In this document: piece by piece, positions 1-8,691 of the stretch
How positions within the stretch are numbered: the stretch's first letter is position 1
Layout of the letters: every line of letters starts with the position of its first letter
Assembly (NCBI RefSeq): GCF_038069765.1
Contig: NZ_JBBPFS010000002.1
Span: 62,001 to 126,000, forward strand
Length of the DNA: 64,000 nt
Direction of reading: 5' to 3'
Source of the DNA: Arthrobacter_B sp038069765
GTDB taxonomy: Bacteria > Actinomycetota > Actinomycetes > Actinomycetales > Micrococcaceae
Made by a program: the position numbers and the translations under genes
The notes under the pieces: generated by a model
Told to the model about the DNA's origin: nothing
Seen by the model: the letters and a program-made list of their open reading frames with translations, nothing else
Database searches by the model: none

Positions 1-805
1 GTTTGCCTCCGAGGTCTACCGGATGCCCATGAGCTACCCGTACCGCGAGGAAAACCCTGAGATCACCGGCACCGAGGCCGCCGAGCGTGTCATCGTCGCC
101 ATTGAAAAGCAGATTGGTGCGGACCAGACCGCCGCCATCCTGATCGAGCCGATCCAGGGCGAGGGCGGCTTCATTGTCCCGGCCGAGGGTTTCCTCCCGC
201 GCCTGGCCCAGTGGGCCGCCGACAACGGTGTTGTCTTCATCGCCGACGAGGTCCAGTCCGGCTTCTGCCGCACCGGCGAGTGGTTCGCCGTGCAGCACGA
301 GGGCGTGGTTCCGGACCTCATGACCATGGCCAAGGGCATTGCCGGCGGCCTGCCGCTCTCGGCCGTCACCGGGCGCGCAGAACTGCTCGACGCCGTCCAC
401 CCGGGCGGACTGGGCGGCACCTACGGCGGCAACCCGGTCGCCTGCGCCGCAGCACTGGCGGCGATCGACACGATGGAAACCTCTGACCTGGCCGGCCGGG
501 CCCGCCGCATTGAAGAGATCTGCGTTCCCCGCCTTCGGGCGCTGGCTGAAGAGACCGGTGTGATCGGCGAGGTGCGCGGCCGCGGCGCCATGCTGGCGCT
601 GGAGTTCGTGAAGCCGGGCACCAAGACGCCCGACGCCGAGATCACCAAAGCGGTGGCAGCGGCCTGCCTGGCCGAAGGAGTCATCATCCTGACCTGCGGA
701 ACCTACGGCAACGTGGTGCGCCTGCTGCCGCCGCTGGTTATCGGCGAGGACCTGCTGGCTGACGCCCTGGACGTCCTCGAAGCTGCCGTCCGTTCCGCCG
801 TTTAG
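1..805 (+). CDS. gabT: 4-aminobutyrate transaminase, 3' part (5' end outside window)
   Basis: This is the C-terminal 267 residues of a class III (fold type I) PLP aminotransferase; the open frame continues through the left edge, so the ATG at 23 is internal. It transfers the amino group of GABA or a similar omega-amino acid to 2-oxoglutarate. The PLP-contacting Asp is seen in ADEVQ (codon 245-247) and the Schiff-base Lys in TMAKGIAGG (codon 332-334). The segment GGTYGGNPVACAAALA and the ending with LTCGTYGNVVRLLPPL are typical of GabT. Putrescine oxidase and a permease lie just downstream, which fits use of the product 4-aminobutanal/GABA. A full-length paralogue lies at 54965-56368. Specificity for GABA over 5-aminovalerate cannot be settled here. 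Confidence 0.9.
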   Translation, partial: FASEVYRMPMSYPYREENPEITGTEAAERVIVAIEKQIGADQTAAILIEPIQGEGGFIVPAEGFLPRLAQWAADNGVVFIADEVQSGFCRTGEWFAVQHEGVVPDLMTMAKGIAGGLPLSAVTGRAELLDAVHPGGLGGTYGGNPVACAAALAAIDTMETSDLAGRARRIEEICVPRLRALAEETGVIGEVRGRGAMLALEFVKPGTKTPDAEITKAVAAACLAEGVIILTCGTYGNVVRLLPPLVIGEDLLADALDVLEAAVRSAV

Positions 806-817
806 CAGCTGACCGCC

Positions 818-1498
818 CTAGGCGTGGCCGGACTCCGCCCGGAGTCCGGCCTGCCGGGCCAGCCCGGTGACCAGGGCGTCCAGTCCCGCCTCGAAGGCGC
901 TTTCCGCCGCCCGGCCCTCGGACCGTCCGCACTGTTCCCGGACTGCAGCGGTAAAGTGCGGGCTCTGCCCCGCCAGGGCGCCGGTCTCAAAAATATCCTG
1001 CGGCGCCACGGCGTCGTACGCGGATCCGTAGATGAAGGATTCCAGCGCCACGATGGCCGGCACAATCTGCGCGGGAGGCCAGCCGGCGCGGACCAGTCCC
1101 TCGGTGACCGCCTCATACATGGCCAGCGTGCGGGGAGCGCCGCTGACCTGGAGCACGGCAATGACCGGAATCAGCGGTGTGTGCCGCGCAAACACCTTCC
1201 GGTACGAGCGGGCCCAGCCCCGGAGCGCCTGATCCCACGGCAGCTCCGCGAAACCCGATGTGTCCACCGAAGACATGACGTGGTCCTGCAGCCAGCGGAG
1301 CACTTCCTGCTTGGAATCCACGTGGTTGTACAGCGCAGACGGAGCCACCCCCAGCCGCTTGGCCAGGGCGGACATGGTCAGGGCACCGTAGCCGCCCGCC
1401 TGAATGATCGCCAGCGCCGCCGTGGTAATCCGCGCCTGTGAAAGGACTTCCTTTACCGGCCGCCCGGCACCCCTGCGGTGCGGTTCATCCCTTGTCAT
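818..1498 (-). CDS. TetR family transcriptional repressor
   Basis: A 226-residue regulator. The N-terminal helix-turn-helix is at about residues 20-65 (ALTMSALAKRLGVAPSALYNHV followed by DSKQEVL), then an all-helical ligand domain of the tetracycline-repressor C-terminal type. It is transcribed divergently from the putrescine oxidase gene, with an almost perfect palindrome between them (1600-1632), so it probably represses the oxidase operon and itself. The inducer is unknown; an amine or its aldehyde is a reasonable guess. The ATG at 1498 has a GGAAGG ribosome binding site about 12 bases upstream on the minus strand. Confidence 0.88.
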   Translation of the reverse strand: MTRDEPHRRGAGRPVKEVLSQARITTAALAIIQAGGYGALTMSALAKRLGVAPSALYNHVDSKQEVLRWLQDHVMSSVDTSGFAELPWDQALRGWARSYRKVFARHTPLIPVIAVLQVSGAPRTLAMYEAVTEGLVRAGWPPAQIVPAIVALESFIYGSAYDAVAPQDIFETGALAGQSPHFTAAVREQCGRSEGRAAESAFEAGLDALVTGLARQAGLRAESGHA

Positions 1499-1599
1499 GT
1501 GCGCATTTTCCTTCCGCGGTTCGGGTCTTCATGGTTTCACGCAGCCGTCACATTTCCTTCTTTCGCTTCCCAGCGGACGTGACCCACGCTACAGTCTCG

Positions 1600-1632
1600 T
1601 TCTAATAAATGAACAGCATTCATTTATTCGAA
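1600..1632. promoter_or_regulatory. Candidate TetR operator (inverted repeat)
   Basis: AATAAATGAA (1604-1613) and TTCATTTATT (1619-1628) are exact inverted repeats around a 5-base spacer. The arms extend outward to 1600 and 1632 with a single mismatch (1603/1629), giving 13 of 14 matching positions. It is an AT-rich island in GC-rich DNA, midway between the divergent TetR gene and putrescine oxidase. It probably overlaps the oxidase -10 region. The operator role is inferred from position and symmetry. Confidence 0.75.
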
Positions 1633-1669
1633 GGACACTGGCGGCCCTCCGGCCGCAGGAAAGGACACC

Positions 1670-3076
1670 GTGCAGACGCTGGAACGTGACGTTGTAATCA
1701 TTGGAGCCGGACCCTCGGGGCTGAGCGCTGCCCGCAGGCTCAAGGCCGCGGGGCTGTCCGTCGCGGTGCTGGAGGCCCGGGACCGGGTGGGCGGCCGCAC
1801 CTGGACCGACACCATCGACGGAGCCATGCTCGAGATCGGCGGCCAGTGGATCTCCCCGGACCAGACGGTGCTTGCCGCCCTGGTGGAGGAACTGGGCCTG
1901 GAAACCTTTGAACGCTACCGTGCCGGGGAGTCCGTCTACATCTCGCCGGACGGCACCCGGCGCACCTACTCGGGCGACATGTTTCCGGTGGGGGAGCGCA
2001 CCGAAACGGAAATGCTCCGGCTGATCGGCATCCTGGACCAGCTGGCCGCGGAAACGGATCCGGCCGCCCCCTGGAAACATCCGCGCGCCCGGGAACTGGA
2101 CACGGTGTCCTTCCACAGCTGGCTGCGCGAGCTGTCCGACGACGAAGAGGCGTGCAACAACATCGGCCTGTTCGTGGCGGGCGGCATGCTCACCAAGCCC
2201 GCCCACGCCTTCTCGGTGCTCCAGGCGGTGCTGATGGCGGCGTCGGCCGGATCCTTCTCCCACCTGGTGGACGAGGACTTCATCCTGGACCGGCGCGTTG
2301 CCGGCGGCATGCAGCAGGTCTCCGAACGCATGGCTGCCGACCTGGGTGACGACGTCGTGCTCTCCAACCCCGTGCGCTTCCTGCGCTGGCCGGGGGAAGA
2401 CGGCTCCGCGCACGACGGCGTCACGGCCGTTGCGGACAACGTCACCGTCCATGCCCGCTACGCCGTCATGGCAGTGCCGCCCAACCTCTATTCGCGGGTG
2501 TCCTTCGACCCGCCGCTGCCGCGCCGCCAGCACCAGATGCACCAGCACCAGTCACTCGGCCTGGTCATCAAGGTCCACGCCGTGTACGCCACGCCGTTCT
2601 GGCGGGACAAAGGCCTGTCCGGCACCTGCTTCGGCGCCGGGGCACTGGTGCAGGAGGTCTACGACAACACCAACCACGAAGACCCCCGCGGCACGCTGGT
2701 GGGGTTCGTTTCGGATGAGAAGGCCGACGCGATGTTTGAGCTCTCCGCTGAAGACCGGCGGCAGGCCATCCTGTCTTCCATCGCGGCTTTCCTCGGCGAG
2801 GAAGCGCTGAGCCCGGAGGTCTACTACGAGTCCGACTGGGGCTCCGAGGAGTGGACCCGCGGCGCCTACGCCGCCAGCTACGACCTCGGCGGCCTGCACC
2901 GCTACGGCCCGGACCAGCTGGCCCCGGTGGGTCCCATCCACTGGTCCTGCTCCGACCTCGCCGCAGAGGGCTATCAGCACGTGGACGGAGCGGTCCGGAT
3001 GGGCCAGCTCACCGCCGACAGCATCCTCGCCGCCGCGTCAGCCGAAACGTCCGCCGCAGTATCCGGACAGCGTTAA
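1670..3076 (+). CDS. puo: Putrescine oxidase (flavin monoamine oxidase)
   Basis: A 468-residue FAD enzyme that would oxidise putrescine to 4-aminobutanal, ammonia and H2O2. The dinucleotide motif GAGPSGLSAA is near residue 12, followed by VLEARDRVGGRTW and GGQWISPDQT. The segments FVAGGMLTKPAHAFSVLQAV, SFSHLVDEDFILDRRVAGGM and SDWGSEEWTRGAYAA match my recollection of the Kocuria and Rhodococcus putrescine oxidases rather than generic monoamine oxidases. The GTG at 1670 is chosen because AGGAAAGG (1657-1664) precedes it. It heads a likely operon with the stress protein and permease downstream. H2O2 production may link it to the catalase elsewhere in the window. Another diamine substrate is possible. 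Confidence 0.85.
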   Translation: MQTLERDVVIIGAGPSGLSAARRLKAAGLSVAVLEARDRVGGRTWTDTIDGAMLEIGGQWISPDQTVLAALVEELGLETFERYRAGESVYISPDGTRRTYSGDMFPVGERTETEMLRLIGILDQLAAETDPAAPWKHPRARELDTVSFHSWLRELSDDEEACNNIGLFVAGGMLTKPAHAFSVLQAVLMAASAGSFSHLVDEDFILDRRVAGGMQQVSERMAADLGDDVVLSNPVRFLRWPGEDGSAHDGVTAVADNVTVHARYAVMAVPPNLYSRVSFDPPLPRRQHQMHQHQSLGLVIKVHAVYATPFWRDKGLSGTCFGAGALVQEVYDNTNHEDPRGTLVGFVSDEKADAMFELSAEDRRQAILSSIAAFLGEEALSPEVYYESDWGSEEWTRGAYAASYDLGGLHRYGPDQLAPVGPIHWSCSDLAAEGYQHVDGAVRMGQLTADSILAAASAETSAAVSGQR

Positions 3077-3088
3077 AGAGGAGTCCGC

Positions 3089-3985
3089 ATGCGTTACGTC
3101 GTGGGATACACCGCCAATGAGAGGGGCCGGGACGCCCTGAACCTCGCGGCCGTCCTGGCCCGAAGCCAGGACGCGGAGCTGGATCTGGTCATGGTCGACC
3201 CGGTGCATTCTCCCTATACCGCCGTCTATCCGCCCGAAAGCGGATACCGGGACCTGCTCGAGGAACAGCTGAAGATCTGGCTGTCCGATGCCCTGGCTGC
3301 GGTTCCCTCCGATGTGCGCGCCGCCGGATACATCCGCAACGCGGACTCCGACGCCAGCGGACTGATAGCTGCAGCCGATGAACTGAACGCAGCACTGATT
3401 GTGGTGGGCGCCGCCAGCAACGGACTCTTCAAACGGTTCACCGTCGGCAGCGTTGCCAATGCGCTGCTGCATGCCGCGCAGGTGCCGGTGGCACTGGCAC
3501 CGCGCGGCTACAGCAGGACCGGGACGCTGACCCGGATCACCTGCGCGGTGGGCAACCGCCGCGGTTCCGAGGACGTGCTGGAAACAGCGGTGGCGACGGC
3601 GGCGCGGAGCGGACTTCCGCTGCGGCTGGTGTCGCTGGTGGCGCTGGACGCCTCCGGGCGGGACGGCGGCGCCGTGCTGGAGGCGGACCTGCATGCAGCC
3701 GACCGGCTGGCCCGGGCGCAGGAACTGGCTGCCGGCCGCTGCCCGGTAACCGCCGTCGTCGCGCAGGGCAGAACGATTGAGAACGCCATAGACGACCTGG
3801 AGTTCGACGACGGCGAAATCATGCTCATCGGGTCCAGCCGGCTGGCGCAGAACAACCGTCTTTTCCTGGGCCCCACTGCCAGCAAGGTGCTGCGCAGCCT
3901 TCCCGTTCCCATGGTGGTGGTGCCCCGGAACTTCCGGTCACGCCCCGCCGGCGGCACATCCCGTCCGACAGAGGTGACCGAATGA
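3089..3985 (+). CDS. Universal stress protein, tandem UspA domains
   Basis: A 298-residue cytoplasmic protein with two UspA repeats (about 1-140 and 150-290). Nucleotide-binding type loops are seen in VVGAASNGLFKRFTVGSVAN and in the second half in IGSSRLAQNNRLFLGPTASK, the latter close to the ATP-binding G-2x-G-9x-G(S/T) pattern. It sits between putrescine oxidase (12-base gap) and the permease, whose ATG overlaps its stop as ATGA. That implies cotranscription with amine uptake and oxidation, perhaps as an energy- or stress-responsive accessory. No catalytic role can be assigned. Confidence 0.88.
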   Translation: MRYVVGYTANERGRDALNLAAVLARSQDAELDLVMVDPVHSPYTAVYPPESGYRDLLEEQLKIWLSDALAAVPSDVRAAGYIRNADSDASGLIAAADELNAALIVVGAASNGLFKRFTVGSVANALLHAAQVPVALAPRGYSRTGTLTRITCAVGNRRGSEDVLETAVATAARSGLPLRLVSLVALDASGRDGGAVLEADLHAADRLARAQELAAGRCPVTAVVAQGRTIENAIDDLEFDDGEIMLIGSSRLAQNNRLFLGPTASKVLRSLPVPMVVVPRNFRSRPAGGTSRPTEVTE

Positions 3986-5517
3986 GCTCAAGCAAAATTG
4001 TTCCGGCCAAGCAGAGCCAGTCCAGCGGACTCAGCCGCAAGGGGCTGAAATCCGGCACCGTGGGGCTGCTCGGCGCGGTGGTGATCGGGGTGTCCTGCAT
4101 TGCGCCGGCATACACCCTGACGGCGGGTCTGGGGCCCACCGTCTCCGAGGTGGGGGTGCAGCTGCCGGCCATCTTCCTGGTGGGCTTCATTCCCATGATC
4201 CTGGTGGCACTGGGCTACCGGGAACTGAACAAGGCCATGCCGGACTCCGGCACGTCGTTCACCTGGGCCACCCGCGCCTTCGGTCCGTGGGTTGGGTGGA
4301 TGGGCGGCTGGGGGCTGATTGCGGCAACCATCATTGTGCTGTCCAACCTCGCCGCCGTGGCCGTTGACTTCTTCTATCTGATGCTCGCGCAGGTGACCGG
4401 CAACGATTCGCTGGCGGAGCTGACCACCAACCTGCCGCTGAACATCCTCACCACGTGCGTCTTCATCGCCGTGGCCTGCTGGATCTCCTACCGAGGCCTG
4501 GAAACCACCAAGGTGTTCCAATACATCCTGGTGGGCTTCCAGCTGCTGGTCCTGGGGTGGTTCTCCGTGGCGGCCTTCCTCCACGTCGGAGCGGGAACCG
4601 CCTTTGACGCCACCCCGATCACCACGGAATGGTTCAATCCCTTTGCCGTGGAGTCCTTTTCCAGCTTCGCCGCCGGCGTCTCGCTCTCCATCTTTGTCTA
4701 CTGGGGCTGGGACGTGACGCTGACCATGAACGAGGAAACGAAGGATCCGGGCAAGACGCCGGGCCGTGCGGCAACAGTGACGGTATTCGTCATTGTCCTG
4801 GTCTACATGATGGTTTCCCTTGCCGTGCTGTCCTACGCCGGTGTCGGCGAGGGGGAACTGGGAGCAGGGAATCCCGAGAACCAGGAGAGCATCTTCGCGG
4901 TCCTGGCCGGTCCGGTCATGGGACCGTTTGCCATCCTGATGTCCCTGTCCATCCTCAGCAGTTCAGCCGCATCGCTGCAGTCCACCTTCGTGTCGCCGGC
5001 ACGCACGCTGCTGGCGATGGGGCATTACCGGGCACTTCCTCGGCGCTTCGGCGGCATCAGCCCGGTGCACAAGTCCCCGGGGTACGCCACCGTCGCCTCC
5101 GCCGTGGCTGCGGCGGGTTTCTACACCGTCACCCGCCTGCTGTCGGAAAACGCACTGTGGGACACCATCACCGCCCTGGGCCTAATGATCTGCTTCTACT
5201 ACGGGATCACCGCACTGGCCTGCGTCTGGTATTTCCGGGCCGAAGCGCTGAGCGGCGTGCGCGATTTCCTGCTGAAGTTCCTGGCGCCGCTGCTGGGGGC
5301 CGTCATCCTGTTCGTGATGTTCCTGAAGACCGCGGTTGACTCCATGGACCCCGACTACGGCTCCGGCTCCTCAGTGGGGGGAGTGGGGCTGGTCTTTGTG
5401 CTGGGCACCGGCGTCATAGCCCTGGGAGCCGTGCTGATGATGTTCATGTATTTCCGGAATCCCGGCTACTTCCGCGGTGAAACCCTGCGGCAGGGAACCG
5501 CCGCAGACCGGGAGTAG
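3982..5517 (+). CDS. APC family amino acid/polyamine permease
   Basis: A 511-residue integral membrane transporter with about 12 hydrophobic segments. The first helix motif GAVVIGVSCIAPAYTLTAGLG and the following ALGYRELNKAMPDSGTSFTW are the substrate-site and consensus regions of the APC superfamily. Its start overlaps the stop of the stress protein gene (ATGA, 3982-3985), so translation is likely coupled. Downstream of putrescine oxidase it most plausibly imports putrescine or a related amine in symport with protons. Amino acid uptake is an alternative. The C-terminal tail after residue 490 is polar and cytoplasmic. Confidence 0.85.
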   Translation: MSSSKIVPAKQSQSSGLSRKGLKSGTVGLLGAVVIGVSCIAPAYTLTAGLGPTVSEVGVQLPAIFLVGFIPMILVALGYRELNKAMPDSGTSFTWATRAFGPWVGWMGGWGLIAATIIVLSNLAAVAVDFFYLMLAQVTGNDSLAELTTNLPLNILTTCVFIAVACWISYRGLETTKVFQYILVGFQLLVLGWFSVAAFLHVGAGTAFDATPITTEWFNPFAVESFSSFAAGVSLSIFVYWGWDVTLTMNEETKDPGKTPGRAATVTVFVIVLVYMMVSLAVLSYAGVGEGELGAGNPENQESIFAVLAGPVMGPFAILMSLSILSSSAASLQSTFVSPARTLLAMGHYRALPRRFGGISPVHKSPGYATVASAVAAAGFYTVTRLLSENALWDTITALGLMICFYYGITALACVWYFRAEALSGVRDFLLKFLAPLLGAVILFVMFLKTAVDSMDPDYGSGSSVGGVGLVFVLGTGVIALGAVLMMFMYFRNPGYFRGETLRQGTAADRE

Positions 5518-5731
5518 CGCCCCGGGCAGTCTCCTGCGTGTCCAACTTGTTATTGCCGTTACTGATGATAATGAAGGTGTTGTTGTCTATTAGAGGGGCC
5601 TAAGGTAAGTTCACATCGTTGCCCCGTGACGTTTTTGCCGGGCACCGCAGCTCTCTGGGGAGGCTGTGCATGGTCTGGCTTCGGTGTTTTCGCTTTGGCG
5701 GTCACCAAGTCTCGAGGCATAAGGAAAGACA
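5518..5731 (+). other. AT-rich leader/promoter region upstream of the CAP protein gene
   Basis: No gene is visible. About 5545-5615 is unusually AT-rich for this genome. A possible -10 TAAGGT lies at 5601-5606 with TTGTTG at 5580-5585 (15-base spacing, suboptimal). If that is the promoter, the mRNA has an untranslated leader of more than 110 bases. I compared it mentally with the c-di-AMP (ydaO) riboswitch common before actinobacterial wall-hydrolase genes and did not find its conserved blocks. Confidence 0.3.
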
Positions 5732-7372
5732 ATGCGCGTTAAGAAACTTGTGGGCGTTTTCACGGCGCTCGCCATTGCACTTTTGACGGCGGTGATCTCG
5801 ATTCCGTCCGCAGCTGCCAGTTCCGCGGATGCACAATTCGCGAACCGCCTGTACGTACTGATCAATGATTACCGGGCGCAGCATGCACTGGCGCCGCTGC
5901 GCTGGGATGCGCAGATGTCCGGCGAGTCCCAGTCCTGGACGCAGCAGTCCGCTGACCAGGCCAACATCCACGGTGCCGGCGTCTTTCAGCACAGCCCCGG
6001 GTCCTATGCCTTCCACGAGAACATTGTCTGGAACATGAGTGCAGACGAGGCTTTCTCCTGGTGGGTCAACTCACCCGCCCACCGCGCCAACATGCTGCGC
6101 GCCGCCGACACCGACATCGGAATCGGCGCCGTGCAGCTGACTGCCGGCCCGAACCGCGGCGTCTACCTCGCCACCGCACAGTTCGGCCGGTCCACCGTTA
6201 CTCCTGCGGATGAAGCCGCAGCACGGGAAGCAGCCGAGCGTGCCGCAGCGGAGAAGGCAGCCGCCGAAGCCGCAGCGCGCGCCGCAGCGGAAGAAGCAGC
6301 AGCGAAGGCAGCGGCCGAGGAAGCCGCCGCGAAGGCTGCTGCCGATGCCGCCGCCGCGGAAGCCGCTGCACAGAAGGCAGCCGCCGATGCAGCAGCAAAG
6401 GCTGCCGCTGAGAAGGCCGCCGCTGACGCCGCCGCAAAGGCTGCCGCTGAGAAGGCCGCCGCTGACGCTGCTGCCCAGGAGGAAGCTGCTGTGCCCGCAC
6501 CCGGTGCCACGCAGCCTGCACAGGACAAGGCCGCCGAAGATAAGGCAGCCGAAGAGGCAGCTGCAGTTAAGGCTGCTGAAGAGGCAGCCGCAGCCAAGGC
6601 CGCTGAAGAGGCAGCCGCAGCCAAGGCCGCTGAAGCTGCCCGGGCGGCCGCTGACGAGAAGGCTGCGGCCGATGCGGCTGCAGCTGAGCAAGCCGCAGCT
6701 GCAGAGCAGGCAGCGGCCCGCGAAGCCGAAACCGCTGCCGAGCAGGACGCAGCCGCACTGGAAGCCGCTAGGGCTGCCGAAGCAGAGGCAGCCGAGCAGG
6801 CCGCCGCTGAAGAAGCTGCAGCCGTACAGGCAGCAGCGCAGAAGACTGCAGCTGATGCCGCCGCACGCCAGGCCGCTGAGAAGAAGGCCCAGGCCGCTGC
6901 GGCAGCGGCCATCGAACAGGTGTCGCTCGGAAACGAAGCTCTCCTGACAGCCTCGGCGCGGGGAACGGCTACAGCGGTTGCCACCGGCAGCCAGCTGCGA
7001 ATCTCCGGCCTGGACGCAGCTGCTTCCTATGAAGTCGTTCTTCCGTCCGCAGGCGTCAACCTGGGGGCCACCACTGCCGACGCCGGCGGCTCGCTGGCTG
7101 TGGCTGTTCCCGCCGTGCTGACGGCCGGCGAGCACAAGGTGGCACTGTTCCGCGACGGGATCCTCGCAGGGTGGACAACGTTCACCGTCGAGCAGGCCGT
7201 TACGGTCCTGGCAGCCCAGCCGGTTCCTGCAGCTGACGGAAAGATCGAACTGGCCGCAACCGGTTTGAACGCCGCACAGCTGGCCATCGGCGGGATCGGC
7301 GCCCTCATGGCACTGACCGGAGCAGCAGCACTGGTGGCCCTGCAGCGCCAGCGCAGCACCTCCGCGATGTAA
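5732..7372 (+). CDS. Secreted, wall-anchored CAP/SCP-domain protein with Ala-rich stalk and LAXTG sorting signal
   Basis: A 546-residue exported protein. Residues 1-30 form a signal peptide (KKLVGVFTALAIALLTAVIS, then SAAAS). Residues about 35-150 are a CAP/SCP (YkwD-like) domain with LYVLINDYRAQHAL, HENIVW and WWVNSPAHRANML. Residues about 155-400 are almost only Ala, Glu and Lys, predicted to be a long helical stalk. A beta-rich segment (about 405-490) follows. The C-terminus has LAATG (507-511), a hydrophobic helix and the basic tail RQRSTSAM. Established knowledge: actinobacterial class E sortases favour LAXTG. The protein is probably displayed on the cell wall; the CAP domain function is unknown. 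The gene stands alone before a strong terminator. Confidence 0.85.
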   Translation: MRVKKLVGVFTALAIALLTAVISIPSAAASSADAQFANRLYVLINDYRAQHALAPLRWDAQMSGESQSWTQQSADQANIHGAGVFQHSPGSYAFHENIVWNMSADEAFSWWVNSPAHRANMLRAADTDIGIGAVQLTAGPNRGVYLATAQFGRSTVTPADEAAAREAAERAAAEKAAAEAAARAAAEEAAAKAAAEEAAAKAAADAAAAEAAAQKAAADAAAKAAAEKAAADAAAKAAAEKAAADAAAQEEAAVPAPGATQPAQDKAAEDKAAEEAAAVKAAEEAAAAKAAEEAAAAKAAEAARAAADEKAAADAAAAEQAAAAEQAAAREAETAAEQDAAALEAARAAEAEAAEQAAAEEAAAVQAAAQKTAADAAARQAAEKKAQAAAAAAIEQVSLGNEALLTASARGTATAVATGSQLRISGLDAAASYEVVLPSAGVNLGATTADAGGSLAVAVPAVLTAGEHKVALFRDGILAGWTTFTVEQAVTVLAAQPVPAADGKIELAATGLNAAQLAIGGIGALMALTGAAALVALQRQRSTSAM

Positions 7373-7400
7373 CCTTCGCGGGCTCCTTTACCTGAGTTCG

Positions 7401-7443
7401 AAAAAAGCCCCGCCCACCGGTCACTGGTGAGCGGGGCTTTTTT
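7401..7443. terminator. Bidirectional Rho-independent terminator
   Basis: AAAAAAGCCCCGC (7401-7413) pairs perfectly with GCGGGGCTTTTTT (7431-7443) around a loop that can itself fold (CACC/GGTG). A and T runs flank both sides, so it can stop the CAP protein gene from the left and rarD from the right. Confidence 0.9.
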
Positions 7444-7474
7444 GCGTCTTAGGCTGCTGCTCCGGGCCGCTTTC

Positions 7475-8518
7475 TTAGGCCGCTGCGGCCGCGCGGAGAA
7501 GCCGGTTGCGCCGCGGACCGCCCATCATGTCCACGGTCAGGATCACCAGCGCCAGCCAGACCAGCCCGAACCCGGCCCAGCGCTCCGGCGGCATGACTTC
7601 CTTGAAGACCGCCAGAGCGATGATGAACTGGAGCGTGGGGGCCAGATACTGCAGCATTCCCACGGTGGACAGCGGAAGGCGACGGGCGGCGGCACCGAAG
7701 AAGATCAGCGGAACTGCCGTCACGATCCCGGAGGCCGCCAGGAGCCAGAAATGCGCGGGACCGTTGGAAAGAATGGTTGCTGTGCCGTTGAGGGACATCC
7801 ACACCAGGACGGCGATGGCCACGGGCGTGAGGACTGCGGTTTCAATGGTCAGGCTGGAAATGGCGTCCACCCTGCCGCCCACGCCCTTCTTGACCAGTCC
7901 GTACGTGCCGAAACTGAAGGCAAGGATGAGGGCGATCCAGGGGACGGTGCCGTAGGCCAGGGCCAGGACCAGTACGGCAACAAAGCCGACGCCCATCGCC
8001 ACCCACTGCAGCGGCCGCAGTTTCTCCTTGAGCACGATCACGCCCAGCAGCACCGACACCAGCGGATTGATGAAGTAGCCCAGCGCCGCTTCCACGGCAT
8101 GTTCGTTCAGCACCGCCCATGCGTACGTGGTCCAGTTGACCGCGATCAGGACCGCGGCACCGCCCAGGGTTCCTACCAGCCGGAAGTTCCGTGCGGCAGC
8201 CCACAGGGTCCGCCAGGACCGCATCACGGTGAGGAGGGCGGCGCAGAACACCAGCGAGAACACGATGCGCGCGGCAACGATCTCCACGGCTCCGGCCGGA
8301 ACCAGCACCATGAAGTAGAGGGGCAGCAGGCCCCACAGCATGTAGGCACCGACGCCGAAGAGAAGGCCGGGGGTGTTCTCGCCCCGGGTGCGTGCAGCCG
8401 GTGCGCCGCCGCCGGCCGCCGTCGGGCCGGCAGTGCCGGACCCTGCCGGGGAAGGCGGGCGGAAGGACTCGGGTGAGGGTGCGGAGCGCGGAGCGCCTGT
8501 TCCGTTTGATGATGACAC
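7475..8518 (-). CDS. rarD: RarD/EamA family permease
   Basis: A 347-residue membrane protein of the DMT superfamily with about 10 helices. The first 45 residues are a polar Pro/Ala/Gly-rich extension. The RarD hallmarks are GLLFGVGAYMLWGLLPLYF, NWTTYAWAVLNEHAVEAALGYFINPL and LKEKLRPLQW. RarD proteins are linked to chloramphenicol resistance in Pseudomonas, but the substrate is generally unknown. The GTG at 8518 has GAGGAT just upstream on the minus strand. It is monocistronic, facing the CAP protein gene across a shared terminator. Confidence 0.85.
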   Translation of the reverse strand: MSSSNGTGAPRSAPSPESFRPPSPAGSGTAGPTAAGGGAPAARTRGENTPGLLFGVGAYMLWGLLPLYFMVLVPAGAVEIVAARIVFSLVFCAALLTVMRSWRTLWAAARNFRLVGTLGGAAVLIAVNWTTYAWAVLNEHAVEAALGYFINPLVSVLLGVIVLKEKLRPLQWVAMGVGFVAVLVLALAYGTVPWIALILAFSFGTYGLVKKGVGGRVDAISSLTIETAVLTPVAIAVLVWMSLNGTATILSNGPAHFWLLAASGIVTAVPLIFFGAAARRLPLSTVGMLQYLAPTLQFIIALAVFKEVMPPERWAGFGLVWLALVILTVDMMGGPRRNRLLRAAAAA

Positions 8519-8609
8519 GTGATCCTCAACATAACTCGTGCAATGGGTATTCCCGGGCCGGGCGGAGGGCGCGGCAGGCCATCCAAGGCGGCTGCCGCAC
8601 CGAACCGTT

Positions 8610-8640
8610 TAGACGCCGTCGTGCCCGGCATTTAGAATAG
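8610..8640 (+). promoter_or_regulatory. Possible promoter of the ferredoxin reductase gene
   Basis: TAGAAT (8634-8639) is a good actinobacterial -10 hexamer. TTAGAC at 8610-8615 is a weak -35 with 18-base spacing. Transcription would begin near 8646, leaving a leader of about 45 bases before the GTG at 8692. This is why I prefer 8692 over the in-frame GTG at 8647. Confidence 0.4.
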
Positions 8641-8691
8641 GAAACTGTGCGTTATTCCGCACGAGGTTTCCCCCGAGACGAAGGACTATCA

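Noticed and set aside
5518..5731. c-di-AMP (ydaO) riboswitch before the CAP protein gene
   Set aside because: Plausible by gene context, but I could not find the conserved ydaO sequence blocks.
6071..7135. Long minus-strand open frames opposite the Ala-rich stalk
   Set aside because: They arise because GCN-rich codons read backwards rarely give stops. They encode low-complexity Ser/Ala/Cys sequence with no domain, while the plus strand has a signal peptide, CAP domain and sorting signal.
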